64,000 nt of DNA from Agreia sp. COWG (lineage in GTDB: Bacteria > Actinomycetota > Actinomycetes > Actinomycetales > Microbacteriaceae). Positions 25,217 through 35,269 of this stretch are shown in pieces. The notes under the pieces are model-generated. The model ran no database searches. It saw only the letters and a program-made list of their open reading frames with translations, and was not told the DNA's origin. The DNA is taken from positions 3,038,001 through 3,102,000 of the forward strand of contig NZ_LR882035.1 in the NCBI RefSeq assembly GCF_904528075.1, in the 5' to 3' direction. The translations under genes and the position numbers were made by a program. Each line of letters begins with the position of its first letter. Position 1 is the first letter of the stretch.

Positions 25217-26698
25217 ATGGCACAAATGTTCGAGGCACTCGCCGAGATGACCTCTCGCGTGTCGCGCCTGCACGCCACCACCGACATGGCCGCCCTCGCC
25301 GACGACGAGCTGAAGACGTTCATGCGGCTTGCCTCGTCTCTTCGTCAAGAAGCCGAGCGGGTCCTCGCCTTCGGTTCCGCAGAAATCCACCAGCGTTCCC
25401 GCCGTGAATTCGGCGGCGCCGGGCTCGCCAAGACGTCGGGGCACGTGAATCCGCAGTCCCTCATCGCAGCCCTGACCGGTTCCACGAAGGCCGACGCGCG
25501 CAAGATCGACCACCTCGGCCGGTCACTGATGCAGGCATCGTCGTCCCAGTCCCCCGGCATCGACAAGACCGGCGAAGCCCTCCCGCCCGATCCTGACTCG
25601 GGCGCGGTGGTTCGGCCTTGGTTTGCGGTCATCACCGACCGCATGTCAGACGGGCAGATCTCGCCAGACAGGTTCGAGGCACTCCGTTCCGGTCTCGGTG
25701 AAAGCTCAGACACCGTCCCCGCCGACGCTTTGGCGGCGGCTGCCGAGCGTCTGCTCGGCTGCTTCCACCCCGAAGACGCCCCCGAGGTCGTGTTCCGCGA
25801 CGCCCGCCAGGCACGCGCGTTCCTCGACCGGGCCGGAGTCCTCGAAAAAGAGATCGAACTCCAAGCCAAGCAAGAAGCCAAGATCTGGACCGACCGCGAC
25901 GGTATGGTCCACCTCAAAGCCTCCTTCGCCCCAGAAGACGGGGCGTGGTTCAAGAACACCCTCGATTTGATTCTGGGACCGAAGATCGGCGGGCCACGGC
26001 TGGCCCACGGGAAGGCAGCCACGAAGGCCGCCGAGATCGAGAACGACCCCCGCACCACGGATCAGATTCGTGCTTCCGTGCTCGTATCGCTCATCAGGGC
26101 TGGTTCGCTGGTAGATGAGAACGCCATCCTCGCCCAGAAGCGGCCCACCGTGCAGATCATCGTCACCGCCAGTGAACTCACTCAGCCGAATAGAGACGGT
26201 GTCGCGTTCATCGAGGGAACAGGCATCCCCGTCTCCTCCGCCACCATCGACCGGCTCGTCTGCGACACCGGCTACATCACCAGCATCCTCAGCGACAACG
26301 GATCACCACTCGACCTCGGACGAGAAGCCCGACTGTTCTCGCCGAAACAACGCGTCGTCATCTCGGGCATCCAAGGAGGGTGCGCCGCCCCAGGATGCGA
26401 TGCGCCACCGTCGTTCTGCGAAATCCACCACATCGACCACTGGATCGACGGCGGCAAGACCAACATCCTCGACGCGATCATGCTCTGCCGACATCACCAC
26501 ATGCACCTTCACAACCGCGGCCACCGAATCATCAGAGACACCGGCCCACGCTACGAAGACAACTACTACTGGGTGCCCGCCGCCACACAAGACACACCAC
26601 ACCCGGCGAGGGTCAGACTCAGATTCCGAGGCGTCGCCCACGACAACGCCATGGCCGACGAACCCCTCCGCACCGCACCGCAGCTCGTTCACGCCTAG
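25217..26698 (+). CDS. DUF222 (13E12-type) HNH endonuclease domain protein
   Basis: The 493-residue protein has a DUF222 region over most of its length (TTDMAALADDELKTFMRLAS, LTGSTKADARKIDHLG) and a C-terminal HNH nuclease motif (CAAPGCDAPPSFCEIHHIDH, then LCRHHHMHLHNRGH) with the zinc-binding cysteines and catalytic histidines intact. These proteins are numerous and variable in actinobacterial genomes, and their biological role is not established. The last 400 bases use more A-ending and CAC/ACA-type codons than neighbouring genes. The ATG at 25217 is chosen from the promoter position. Confidence 0.88.
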   Translation: MAQMFEALAEMTSRVSRLHATTDMAALADDELKTFMRLASSLRQEAERVLAFGSAEIHQRSRREFGGAGLAKTSGHVNPQSLIAALTGSTKADARKIDHLGRSLMQASSSQSPGIDKTGEALPPDPDSGAVVRPWFAVITDRMSDGQISPDRFEALRSGLGESSDTVPADALAAAAERLLGCFHPEDAPEVVFRDARQARAFLDRAGVLEKEIELQAKQEAKIWTDRDGMVHLKASFAPEDGAWFKNTLDLILGPKIGGPRLAHGKAATKAAEIENDPRTTDQIRASVLVSLIRAGSLVDENAILAQKRPTVQIIVTASELTQPNRDGVAFIEGTGIPVSSATIDRLVCDTGYITSILSDNGSPLDLGREARLFSPKQRVVISGIQGGCAAPGCDAPPSFCEIHHIDHWIDGGKTNILDAIMLCRHHHMHLHNRGHRIIRDTGPRYEDNYYWVPAATQDTPHPARVRLRFRGVAHDNAMADEPLRTAPQLVHA

Positions 26699-27115
26699 AA
26701 GTCCGTCCAGGCTTCGCCAGCACGCGGGACGGGCCGCTCCTCCCTGACTAGACCCGCAGGCCAGACCCGCAGGCCAGACCGGCAGGCCAGCCTCGCCTTG
26801 GCCAGCCGTGCAGGCCGCCCCGGCAGGCCAAACCCACCCTGGCTGCCCGGCAGGTGGCCGGCCCCGGGGCCGCCAGGCCAGGCCGTCCCGGCGGCCGCCT
26901 CGGCAGTCCGCCCAAACGTTGCCGGCCTATACGGGGCACGCACGAGAACCAGCCGCAACCCTCGTCCGCATATGGATTCCGTTCGGGATCGCACCCATAG
27001 GACCGGCCGGGCGTCAGGAACGCGTTAGGACGAGCATCCGGCGGTCGGGCGGCGAGCACACTCACTATCCGTACCTGTGCGCCCACCCCGGGCGCCTGTC
27101 GGATGGAGATACTCA
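26699..27115. other. 417-bp intergenic region before the kdp operon
   Basis: No credible gene is present. The first part (26750-26829) is a degenerate 13-base tandem repeat, then GGCC-rich low-complexity sequence to about 26925. The last 100 bases should contain the kdp promoter and the KdpE binding site, but I see no convincing -35/-10 pair. A ribosome site, GGAGA, lies just before the GTG at 27116. Confidence 0.6.
26750..26829. repeat. Degenerate 13-bp minisatellite
   Basis: Six consecutive units derive from AGACCCGCAGGCC. Two exact copies (26750-26762, 26763-26775) and one with a single change (26776-26788) are followed by three degenerate ones (15, 13 and 13 bases) to 26829. The word GCAGGCC recurs throughout. 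It is non-coding, between the DUF222/HNH gene and the kdp operon. Confidence 0.7.
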
Positions 27116-27199
27116 GTGCTCGACGTCGTCTATGTTCTCGCGATCGTCGCCGTTTTCGGCGTCGTCGCCCTGGTGGCCTGGGGGGTCGAGAAGCTGTGA
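27116..27199 (+). CDS. 27-residue membrane peptide upstream of kdpF
   Basis: The GTG at 27116 follows GGAGATACTCA, a good ribosome site. It opens a 27-codon ORF, MLDVVYVLAIVAV to AWGVEKL, forming one hydrophobic helix with an acidic residue at each end and a Lys near the C-terminus. Its TGA overlaps the GTG of kdpF (GTGA at 27196-27199), so translation is coupled. Length and layout resemble KdpF, suggesting a second KdpF-like stabilising peptide or a duplicated kdpF. I know no characterised function. Confidence 0.7.
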   Translation: MLDVVYVLAIVAVFGVVALVAWGVEKL

Positions 27200-27285
27200 T
27201 CGTTCTCGAACTCATCGCCGCCGTCCTCGGCGTGGCCGGTGTGGCCTACCTTGTTGTCGCCCTCGTGAAGCCGGAGCGTTTCTAA
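27196..27285 (+). CDS. kdpF: KdpF, small subunit of the potassium-transporting ATPase
   Basis: The 29-residue single-helix peptide starts MIVLELIAAVLGVAG and ends with LVVALVKPERF, the conserved KdpF C-terminus. KdpF sits in the membrane and stabilises the KdpABC complex. GTG start, coupled to the peptide ORF upstream. The stop at 27283-27285 is immediately followed by the GTG of kdpA. Confidence 0.9.
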   Translation: MIVLELIAAVLGVAGVAYLVVALVKPERF

Positions 27286-28965
27286 GTGGGAACCACAGAA
27301 ATCTGGCTCCTCGTCGCCCAGGTAGCGACCCTCGCCCTCGTTCTGGTGCTCGCGCACCGCCCCCTCGGCGACTACATCGCCCGCACCTTCACCTCGACGC
27401 GCGACCTGAAGGTCGAGCGCGGGCTCTACCGCGTCGTCGGAGTCGACGAGACCTCCGAGCAGAGCTGGGGCGCCTACCTGCGCGCCGTGCTCGCGTTCTC
27501 GTTCATCGGTGTCGTCATCGTCTACGCCCTGCAGCGCCTGCAGGCGGTACTGCCCTACTCGCTGGGGTTCCCCGCCATTCCCGAGGGGCTGTCATTCAAC
27601 ACGGCCGCCTCCTTCGTCACCAACACGAACTGGCAGTCCTACTCGCCCGACGTGACCATGGGCTACAGCGTTCAGATCGCCGGCCTCGCCGTGCAGAACT
27701 TCGTGTCGGCCGCCGTGGGTCTCGCGATCGCGGTCGCGCTCATCCGCGGCTTCGCTCGCCGCAACACGGGAACCATCGGAAACTTCTGGGTAGACCTCAC
27801 CAGGGCGACCGTGCGCATCCTGCTGCCGCTGGCCTTCGTCTCGGCCATCGCGCTGATCGCGGGCGGCGTGATCCAGAACTTCGCCGGATTCACTGACGTC
27901 ACCACCCTCACCGGCGGCACGCAGTCCATTCCCGGTGGCCCGGTCGCCTCGCAGGAGGCGATCAAGATGCTCGGCACCAACGGCGGCGGCTTCTTCAACA
28001 CCAACTCCGCGCACCCGTTCGAGAACCCGACACCGTGGACGAACCTCTTCGAGATCGTCCTGATGCTCGTCATCCCCTTCTCCTTGCCGCGCACCTTCGG
28101 CACCATGGTCGGCGACCGCCGCCAGGGCTACGCCATCGTGGCCGCCATGGCGACGCTGTTCATCGTCTCGCTGGCCGCGCTCAGCATCTTCGAGTTCACC
28201 GGGGCAGGAACCGGCCCGCAGCTCGCGGGCGGTGCCATGGAGGGCAAGGAGCAGCGCTTCGGCCTCGCCGGCAGCACCATCTTCGCCACGAGTTCGACGA
28301 TCACGTCGACGGGTGCCGTCAACTCCATGCACGACAGCTTCACCTCGCTCGGCGGCATGATGACGATGTTCAACATGATGCTCGGCGAGATCGCCCCCGG
28401 CGGCGTCGGCTCCGGCCTCTACGGCATGCTGATGATCGCGATCATCACCGTGTTCATCGCGGGACTGCTCGTGGGCCGCACGCCCGAATACCTGGGCAAG
28501 AAGCTCGGCCCGCGGGAGATCAAGCTCGCCAGCCTGTACATCCTCGCAACGCCGACGCTGGTGCTGCTCGGCACCGCGCTGAGCTTCGCGATCCCCGCGA
28601 TCCGAGACGACGTGATGACGACCTCGGTCTTCAACCCGGGGCTGCACGGCTTCAGCGAGGTGCTCTACGCCTTCACCTCGGCCGCCAACAACAACGGCTC
28701 GGCATTCGCCGGCCTCACCGCGAACACCCCGTGGCTCAACACCTCTCTCGGCGTCGTGATGATGCTCGGAAGGTTCATCCCGATCGTGTTCGTGCTCGCC
28801 CTTGCCGGCTCCCTCGCAGCGCAGGGCAAGGTGCCCGTCACCGAGGGAACCCTGCCTACCCACCGCCCGCAGTTCGTGGGCCTCCTCGTCGGCGTCGTCG
28901 TGATCGTCGTCGCCCTCACCTACTTCCCCGTGCTCGCACTCGGACCTCTCGCCGAAGGGCTTTGA
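27286..28965 (+). CDS. kdpA: Potassium-transporting ATPase, channel-like subunit
   Basis: KdpA binds and translocates K+ in the KdpFABC pump, which scavenges potassium at low external concentration. The 559-residue product has about ten membrane helices and the degenerate selectivity-filter repeats of the family, e.g. [20 protein letters not shown] and [13 protein letters not shown]. Length matches the family (about 555-560). GTG start directly abutting kdpF; two bases separate its stop from the kdpB start. Confidence 0.96.
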   Translation: MGTTEIWLLVAQVATLALVLVLAHRPLGDYIARTFTSTRDLKVERGLYRVVGVDETSEQSWGAYLRAVLAFSFIGVVIVYALQRLQAVLPYSLGFPAIPEGLSFNTAASFVTNTNWQSYSPDVTMGYSVQIAGLAVQNFVSAAVGLAIAVALIRGFARRNTGTIGNFWVDLTRATVRILLPLAFVSAIALIAGGVIQNFAGFTDVTTLTGGTQSIPGGPVASQEAIKMLGTNGGGFFNTNSAHPFENPTPWTNLFEIVLMLVIPFSLPRTFGTMVGDRRQGYAIVAAMATLFIVSLAALSIFEFTGAGTGPQLAGGAMEGKEQRFGLAGSTIFATSSTITSTGAVNSMHDSFTSLGGMMTMFNMMLGEIAPGGVGSGLYGMLMIAIITVFIAGLLVGRTPEYLGKKLGPREIKLASLYILATPTLVLLGTALSFAIPAIRDDVMTTSVFNPGLHGFSEVLYAFTSAANNNGSAFAGLTANTPWLNTSLGVVMMLGRFIPIVFVLALAGSLAAQGKVPVTEGTLPTHRPQFVGLLVGVVVIVVALTYFPVLALGPLAEGL

Positions 28966-28967
28966 TA

Positions 28968-31154
28968 ATGTCCACCACCCTCTCCCAACCGGATGCCGCC
29001 GGCCCCACGTCGGCCAACGCCGCCCACGGCGCATCCGCCACCGACCACAAGGCAAGCGCCGGCAAACAGCGCACCTTCAGCGCGGCCCAGCTCGTCAACG
29101 GTCTGCCCGGCGCGCTGAAGAAGCTCGACCCGCGCGAGATGTGGCACAACCCCGTCATGTTCCTCGTGGAGGTCGGCGCAGCACTCACGACCGTGATCGC
29201 CATCGCGCAGCCCTTCCTGCCCGCGGACACCTCCGCGCAGGCCACGAGCCTCACCTTCACCTGGTTGATCGCGATCTGGTTGTGGCTGACTGTGCTCTTC
29301 GCCAACCTCGCCGAGTCCGTCGCCGAGGGCCGCGGCAAGGCGCAGGCCGCCACCCTGCGGGCCACCCGAACCAGCACCATGGCCGACCGCGTCGTGGGCT
29401 ACGACGAGAAGACCGATCCGGCCGCCGAGCGCGCGGGCACGGAGAAGGTGGCCTCGGCCGACCTCCGCCTCGGCGACGTGGTGGTGGTGGTCGCCGGTGA
29501 GCTCGTTCCCGGAGACGGCGACATCATCGACGGCATCGCCTCGATCGACGAGTCCGCCATCACGGGCGAATCCGCGCCCGTCGTGCGCGAATCCGGCGGC
29601 GACCGCAGCGCCGTCACGGGAGGCACCCGCGTGCTCTCCGACCGCGTGGTCGTGAAGATCACGTCGAAGCCGGGCGAAACGTTCGTCGACCGCATGATCC
29701 GGCTCGTCGAGGGTGCCAGCCGCCAGAAGACGCCGAACGAGATCGCCCTGAACATCCTGCTGGCGAGCCTCTCGATCATCTTCTTGATCGTGGTGCTCAC
29801 CCTCGGCCCTATCGCCGGGTATTCGGATGCGGCCCCCTCGATCGCGGTGATGGTCGCCCTGCTCGTGTGCCTGATTCCCACGACCATCGGAGCACTGCTC
29901 TCGGCCATCGGCATCGCGGGCATGGACCGGCTGGTGCAGCGCAACGTGCTCGCCATGAGCGGCCGGGCCGTCGAGGCCGCAGGCGACGTGACCACCCTGC
30001 TCATGGACAAGACCGGAACCATCACGTACGGCAACCGGCGGGCATCCGAGTTCATCGCCCTCGAGGGCGTCGACCCGGTCGATCTTCGAAAGGCCGCCGC
30101 GCTCAGCTCGATCAGCGACCCCACACCCGAGGGCAAGTCCATCGTCGACCTGGCCGAGCAGAGCGGCTTCGTGCGCCCCGAGAAGGTGGCCGGCGAGATC
30201 GTGCCCTTCACGGCTCAGACCCGCATGAGCGGCATCGACTTCACCGACGGGACCCAGATCCGCAAGGGCGCCGGCTCCGCGGTCATCGCCTGGGTGAAGG
30301 AGGCCGGCGCCGCGTCGAGCTCGTTGCTCGCCCAGGTCGACGAAGAGACCACGCGCATCGGCCAGCTCGGCGGAACACCCCTGGTCGTAGCGACGAGAAG
30401 GCCGAACCACGACGCCGAGATCCTCGGCGTGGTCTACCTGAAGGACATCGTGAAGGAGGGCATGGCCTCGCGCTTCGCCGAGCTGCGCTCCATGGGCATC
30501 CGCACCGTCATGATCACGGGCGACAACCCCCTGACGGCCAAGGCGATCGCCGCCGAGGCGGGCGTCGACGACTACCTCGCCGAGGCCACCCCCGAAGACA
30601 AGCTCGCGCTCATCAAGAAAGAGCAGGAGGGCGGCCGCCTCGTGGCCATGACCGGCGACGGCACCAACGACGCCCCGGCCCTCGCGCAGGCCGACGTGGG
30701 TGTCGCCATGAACACGGGAACGTCGGCGGCCAAGGAGGCCGGCAACATGGTCGACCTCGATTCCGACCCCACGAAGCTCATCGACATCGTGGCCATCGGC
30801 AAGCAGCTGCTCATCACCCGGGGCGCCCTCACGACGTTCTCGATCGCCAACGACGTGGCCAAGTACTTCGCCATCATCCCGGCGATGTTCGCGGCGGTCT
30901 TCCCCGGGCTCGGACTGCTCAACATCATGGGCCTGCACTCGCCGTCGTCGGCCATCCTGTCGGCCGTGATCTTCAACGCGATCATCATCGTCGTTCTGAT
31001 CCCGCTTGCTCTGAAGGGCGTCGCCTATCGACCGATGTCGGCCTCGCGCATCTTGAACCGCAACATCTTGATCTACGGCCTCGGCGGCGTGATCGCGCCC
31101 TTCATCGGCATCAAGATCATCGACCTTCTGGTCACCCTGATCCCCGGTTTCTAG
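28968..31154 (+). CDS. kdpB: Potassium-transporting P-type ATPase, catalytic subunit
   Basis: KdpB hydrolyses ATP to energise K+ uptake. The 728-residue product has the P-ATPase features: actuator motif ITGESAP, phosphorylation motif DKTGT with Asp347, [16 protein letters not shown] in the hinge, and seven or so membrane helices. The first 60 residues are a polar, Ala/Ser/Thr-rich extension. The ATG at 28968 is two bases after kdpA. Confidence 0.96.
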   Translation: MSTTLSQPDAAGPTSANAAHGASATDHKASAGKQRTFSAAQLVNGLPGALKKLDPREMWHNPVMFLVEVGAALTTVIAIAQPFLPADTSAQATSLTFTWLIAIWLWLTVLFANLAESVAEGRGKAQAATLRATRTSTMADRVVGYDEKTDPAAERAGTEKVASADLRLGDVVVVVAGELVPGDGDIIDGIASIDESAITGESAPVVRESGGDRSAVTGGTRVLSDRVVVKITSKPGETFVDRMIRLVEGASRQKTPNEIALNILLASLSIIFLIVVLTLGPIAGYSDAAPSIAVMVALLVCLIPTTIGALLSAIGIAGMDRLVQRNVLAMSGRAVEAAGDVTTLLMDKTGTITYGNRRASEFIALEGVDPVDLRKAAALSSISDPTPEGKSIVDLAEQSGFVRPEKVAGEIVPFTAQTRMSGIDFTDGTQIRKGAGSAVIAWVKEAGAASSSLLAQVDEETTRIGQLGGTPLVVATRRPNHDAEILGVVYLKDIVKEGMASRFAELRSMGIRTVMITGDNPLTAKAIAAEAGVDDYLAEATPEDKLALIKKEQEGGRLVAMTGDGTNDAPALAQADVGVAMNTGTSAAKEAGNMVDLDSDPTKLIDIVAIGKQLLITRGALTTFSIANDVAKYFAIIPAMFAAVFPGLGLLNIMGLHSPSSAILSAVIFNAIIIVVLIPLALKGVAYRPMSASRILNRNILIYGLGGVIAPFIGIKIIDLLVTLIPGF

Positions 31155-31217
31155 ACCCGCACCCCAGCCCCAGCCCTGAAAACACGATACGAATCTAAGA
31201 GAAGAGAACTCACACTC

Positions 31218-31847
31218 ATGGCCACCTCCCGCGGCTTCAGCCGCCCCTACTGGGTCGCACTGCGCTACATGCTCGTCGCCACCGCGGTGCTCGGCATCGC
31301 CTACCCCGTCGCCGTTCTCGGCGTCGGCCAGTTGGCACTGCCCGCCCAGGCGAACGGCAGCCCGGTCACCGTCGACGGCCAGACCGTCGGCTCATCGCTG
31401 ATCGGGCAGTCGTTCGCCGATCCGAGCGCCGACGCCGACGCCGCGAGCACCGGCGACGCCGCTCTGCCCGAGTGGTTCCAGTCGCGCCCCTCAGCGGCCA
31501 ACTACGACAGCTCGGCTTCCGTCGCCAGCAACTACGGCCCCGAGAACCCCGACTTCATCGCTGCGATCGAAGCCCGCAAGTCGGCGATCTCGAAGGCCGA
31601 CGGCGTCGATCCCGCGAGCATCCCCGTCGACGCACTCACGACATCCGGCTCGGGCCTCGACCCGCACATCAGCCCCGACTACGCCTACGAGCAGGTGAAC
31701 AGAATCGCGGATGCCCGCGGTCTCGCCGCCTCAGACGTCACGGCACTCGTCGGTCGCTTCGTTCAGGGCCGCGACCTGGGCTACCTCGGAGAGCCGACGG
31801 TGAATGTTCTACAGTTGAACGTCGCTCTCTCGCAACTGGCCGGCTGA
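31218..31847 (+). CDS. kdpC: Potassium-transporting ATPase, KdpC subunit
   Basis: KdpC assists ATP binding and assembly of KdpFABC. The 209-residue protein has one N-terminal membrane helix (YMLVATAVLGIAYPVAVLG) and an exported domain with GSSLIGQSF, FQSRPSAANYD, SGSGLDPHISPDYA and FVQGRDLGYLGEP, all family signatures. The ATG at 31218 is preceded by a purine-rich AGAGAAGAG. A 63-base gap separates it from kdpB. Confidence 0.95.
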   Translation: MATSRGFSRPYWVALRYMLVATAVLGIAYPVAVLGVGQLALPAQANGSPVTVDGQTVGSSLIGQSFADPSADADAASTGDAALPEWFQSRPSAANYDSSASVASNYGPENPDFIAAIEARKSAISKADGVDPASIPVDALTTSGSGLDPHISPDYAYEQVNRIADARGLAASDVTALVGRFVQGRDLGYLGEPTVNVLQLNVALSQLAG

Positions 31848-31892
31848 TGCTGTCGAAGGCCACTCCACTCGCACGCCGAACGTGAAGGTCCT

Positions 31893-34529
31893 ATGAAGCA
31901 GGGCAGGCTCAGGGTTCTGCTCGGCGCCGCCCCCGGCGTCGGCAAGACCTACGCCATGCTCGAAGAGGGTCGGCGCCTGCGGTCGCAGGGCAAAGATGTG
32001 GTGGTCGCCGTCGTCGAGACGCACGGGCGGGCGGCCACCCGGGGCATGACCCTCGGCTTCGAGATCATTCCGCGCATCGCCATCGAACACCGCGGAGTGA
32101 ACCTCGAGGAGATGGACCTCGACGCCGTGCTCGCCCGGGCGCCCGAGTACGCGCTGGTCGACGAACTCGCCCACACGAACGCCCCCGGCCTCGCCCACGA
32201 GAAGCGCTGGCGCGACGTCGAGACCCTGCTCGACGCGGGCATCAACGTGATCTCGACCGTGAACATCCAGCACGTCGAGTCGCTCAACGACGTGGTGCAG
32301 CAGATCACTGGTGTTCCCCAGCGAGAGACCGTGCCGGATGCCGTGCTGCGCGCCGCCGACCAGATCGAGGTGATCGACCTCGCCCCGCAGGCGCTCCGCG
32401 ACCGGCTCGCCGAGGGCGTGGTCTACCCGGCCGCGCGTATCGACGCCGCGCTGTCGAACTATTTCCGGCTCGGCAACCTCACCGCGCTGCGCGAGCTGGC
32501 CCTGCTGTGGCTGGCCGACGAGGTGGACTCCTCGCTTCAGAAGTACCGCAGCGAGAACGGCATCGGCGCGAAGTGGGAGGCGCGGGAGCGCGTCGTCGTC
32601 GCCCTGACCGGAGGGCCCGAGGGCGAGACGCTGCTGCGCCGGGGCTCCCGCATCGCGGCCAGGTCGGCGGGCGGAACGCTGCTGGCCGTGCACGTGGTCA
32701 GCCCCGACGGGCTCCGAGCCACCAACCCCGGCGCACTCGCCGCGCAGCGCTCGCTCGTCGAGAGCCTCGGCGGAACGTTTCACCAGGTGGTCGGCAGCGA
32801 CATCCCCGAGGCGCTCGTGCAGTTCGCCAGGGCGAGCAACGCCACGCAGCTGGTGATCGGCGTCAGCCGCCGCAGCCGACTGACCGCGCTCGTGACGGGC
32901 GCCGGGATCGGCGCCACGGTCATCCGGGAGTCGGGCGACATCGACGTGCACATCGTGACGCACTCGGCGGCCGGGGATCGCTTCTCGCTGCCGCGCCTGC
33001 GCGGCTCACTCACCATGCGGCGCATGGTCTACGGCTTTCTCGTCGCGTTCGTGGGCGGGCCGCTGCTCACCTGGTTCCTGTCGGTGTTCCGCAGCGACGA
33101 GTCGATCACCTCAGACGTGCTGAGCTATCAGCTGCTCGTGGTGGTGGTCGCGCTCGTCGGCGGCATCTGGCCGGCGCTGTTCGCGGCGGTGCTCAGCGGC
33201 TTCACGCTCGACTTCTTCTTCGTGAACCCGCTCTACACGGTCACGGTCGACGAGCCGATCCACCTGCTGGCACTGATCCTCTACGTGGTGATCGCGATTC
33301 TGGTCAGCATCGTCGTCGACCAGGCCGCCCGCCGCAGTCGCGCGGCCCGCCGCTCGTCGGCAGAGTCGGAGCTGATCGCGGGCGTCGCCGGCGAGGTGCT
33401 GCGGGGGCAGGATGCCTTCCAGGCCGTGGTCTCGCGCACCCGAGAGGCGTTCGGGCTGCTCGGCGTACGCGTCGTCGCCGGCGGAACGGTGCTGGCCTCC
33501 GACGGCGAGGTCGTTCGGGATGCGGCTGCTCGGGATGGCATCTCCGGTGCTGCCGGTGCTGCCGGTGACGCAGCGGATGCCGACCTGGATCGCATCCCGC
33601 TGCGCTCCTCTCGCACGGCACCGGATGCCGCCCTCGAGCTCTACGGTCGGCCGCTGCAGTCCTCCGACCGGCGGCTGCTCGGCGTAATCGTGGCCCAGCT
33701 GGAGTCCGCCCTCGAGCACGCCGATCTCGAGGAGACCGCCCGCGAGATGGCCCCGCTCGCCGCCGCCGACAAGGTGCGCAGCGCCCTGCTCGCCGCCGTC
33801 GGCCACGACCTTCGCCGTCCCCTCGCCGGAGCGACCGCCGCCGTCACCGGGCTGCGGAGTTCGGCCGGCCGGCTCTCCGCCTCCGATCGCGACGAGCTGC
33901 TCGATACCGCAGAGACGAGCCTGAATTCGCTCACCAAACTGCTCACCGACCTGCTCGACGTGAGCCGGGTGCAGGCCGGGGCCCTCGCCGTGGCCCTGGA
34001 GCCGGTCGACCTGGTCGATCTCATCCCCACCACCCTCGAAGAACTCGAGATCGGGCCGGATGCGGTCGACCTCGATATTCCCTCCGATCTACCCGCCGTG
34101 AGCGCCGACCCGGTGCTGCTCGAGCGCGTGCTCGTGAACCTGCTCTCGAACGCGATCAAGTACTCCGCGGCCGCAGCATCCGGTGCTGATGCCGGCGCAG
34201 CATCGGGCCGCAGCAAGCGTGTGGTGATTGCGGCGTCAGCGTTCCAGAACACGGTGCAGATCAGGGTCATCGATGGTGGCCCCGGAGTCGCCGAAGACCG
34301 ACGAGAGGACATCTTCGTGCCGTTCCAGCGTCTCGGCGACACCGACAACACCACCGGCCTGGGCCTCGGCCTCGCCCTGTCGAAGGGCTTCACCGAGGGA
34401 ATGGGCGGCACCCTCGAGTTCGAGGACACCCCCTCGGGCGGAAGCACCATGGTCGTGACCCTCGCCGCAGCGGCCGTCGACGAGACCGACATCGCCTCCA
34501 GCACCAGCACCAGCGAGGTGGCCTCGTGA
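31893..34529 (+). CDS. kdpD: Sensor histidine kinase KdpD
   Basis: KdpD senses K+ limitation and osmotic stress and controls KdpE phosphorylation. The 878-residue product has an N-terminal KdpD domain with Walker A GAAPGVGKT near residues 10-18 and a USP-like domain (about 230-350). Then come four membrane helices (about 372-485), a GAF-like region, HisKA with His638 in GHDLRRPLAG, and a HATPase with NLLSNAIKYS and GLGLGLALSKG. An Ala/Asp/Gly-rich insertion lies between the GAF-like start and its end (about 545-560). It overlaps kdpE by four bases. Confidence 0.95.
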   Translation: MKQGRLRVLLGAAPGVGKTYAMLEEGRRLRSQGKDVVVAVVETHGRAATRGMTLGFEIIPRIAIEHRGVNLEEMDLDAVLARAPEYALVDELAHTNAPGLAHEKRWRDVETLLDAGINVISTVNIQHVESLNDVVQQITGVPQRETVPDAVLRAADQIEVIDLAPQALRDRLAEGVVYPAARIDAALSNYFRLGNLTALRELALLWLADEVDSSLQKYRSENGIGAKWEARERVVVALTGGPEGETLLRRGSRIAARSAGGTLLAVHVVSPDGLRATNPGALAAQRSLVESLGGTFHQVVGSDIPEALVQFARASNATQLVIGVSRRSRLTALVTGAGIGATVIRESGDIDVHIVTHSAAGDRFSLPRLRGSLTMRRMVYGFLVAFVGGPLLTWFLSVFRSDESITSDVLSYQLLVVVVALVGGIWPALFAAVLSGFTLDFFFVNPLYTVTVDEPIHLLALILYVVIAILVSIVVDQAARRSRAARRSSAESELIAGVAGEVLRGQDAFQAVVSRTREAFGLLGVRVVAGGTVLASDGEVVRDAAARDGISGAAGAAGDAADADLDRIPLRSSRTAPDAALELYGRPLQSSDRRLLGVIVAQLESALEHADLEETAREMAPLAAADKVRSALLAAVGHDLRRPLAGATAAVTGLRSSAGRLSASDRDELLDTAETSLNSLTKLLTDLLDVSRVQAGALAVALEPVDLVDLIPTTLEELEIGPDAVDLDIPSDLPAVSADPVLLERVLVNLLSNAIKYSAAAASGADAGAASGRSKRVVIAASAFQNTVQIRVIDGGPGVAEDRREDIFVPFQRLGDTDNTTGLGLGLALSKGFTEGMGGTLEFEDTPSGGSTMVVTLAAAAVDETDIASSTSTSEVAS

Positions 34530-35215
34530 GAATCCTCATCGCCGACGACGACCCCCAGTTCCTCCGCGCCCTGCGGGTGACGCTGGGCGCCCAGGGCCAC
34601 CAGATCGCCACCGCGGCAGACGGCAAGGAGACGATCGCCGCGGCATCCGCGAACCCGCCCGATCTGCTGATCCTCGACCTGGGCATGCCGCAGATCGACG
34701 GCATGGATGTCATCCGCACGGTGCGCGGCTGGTCGCAGCTGCCCATCCTCGTGGTGTCGGGCCGAACGGATGCGGCCGACAAGGTCGACGCCCTCGACGC
34801 CGGGGCCGACGACTACGTGACCAAGCCCTTCGCCATCAACGAGCTGCTGGCGCGGGTGCGGGCGCTCACGCGCCGCTCGACCACCACCGTCGACCAGCCG
34901 GTGGTCACCATGAGCGGAGTCACCGTCGACCTGGCCTCCCACATCGTGACGCGCGACGGACAGCGCAACGCCATCAAGCTCACGCCCACCGAGTGGAAGA
35001 TCCTCGAGCTGCTCGTGCGCAACCCGCACCGGCTGCTCACCCACGCCGACCTCTTCACCGAGATCTGGGGCACGCCGAACATCCACGAGACCGGCTACCT
35101 GCGCCTGTACATCGGCCAGCTGCGCAAGAAGCTGGAGCCCACGCCCTCGCAGCCACGGCACATCATCACCGAGACGGGCATGGGCTACCGCTTCGAACCT
35201 GACGCCTCGGCTTGA
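34526..35215 (+). CDS. kdpE: Response regulator KdpE
   Basis: This 229-residue OmpR-family regulator has a receiver domain with the acidic pair IADDDP, phosphoacceptor Asp51 in LLILDLGMP, and Lys in TKPFA. The C-terminal winged helix has LTPTEWKILELLVRNPHRLL and YLRLYIGQLRKKLE. It activates kdpFABC when phosphorylated by KdpD. GTG start overlapping the kdpD stop, so the pair is coupled and probably transcribed with the pump. Confidence 0.95.
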   Translation: MRILIADDDPQFLRALRVTLGAQGHQIATAADGKETIAAASANPPDLLILDLGMPQIDGMDVIRTVRGWSQLPILVVSGRTDAADKVDALDAGADDYVTKPFAINELLARVRALTRRSTTTVDQPVVTMSGVTVDLASHIVTRDGQRNAIKLTPTEWKILELLVRNPHRLLTHADLFTEIWGTPNIHETGYLRLYIGQLRKKLEPTPSQPRHIITETGMGYRFEPDASA

Positions 35216-35269
35216 TCTCGGCCCGAAAGCCACCGCGGCAGGTCATCGAGGTGCGAACAGCGCGAGTAC

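Noticed and set aside
27592..30938. Long minus-strand ORFs opposite kdpA and kdpB
   Set aside because: Same effect of third-position GC; the plus-strand genes are unambiguous and the antisense products are His/Arg/Asp-rich without domains.
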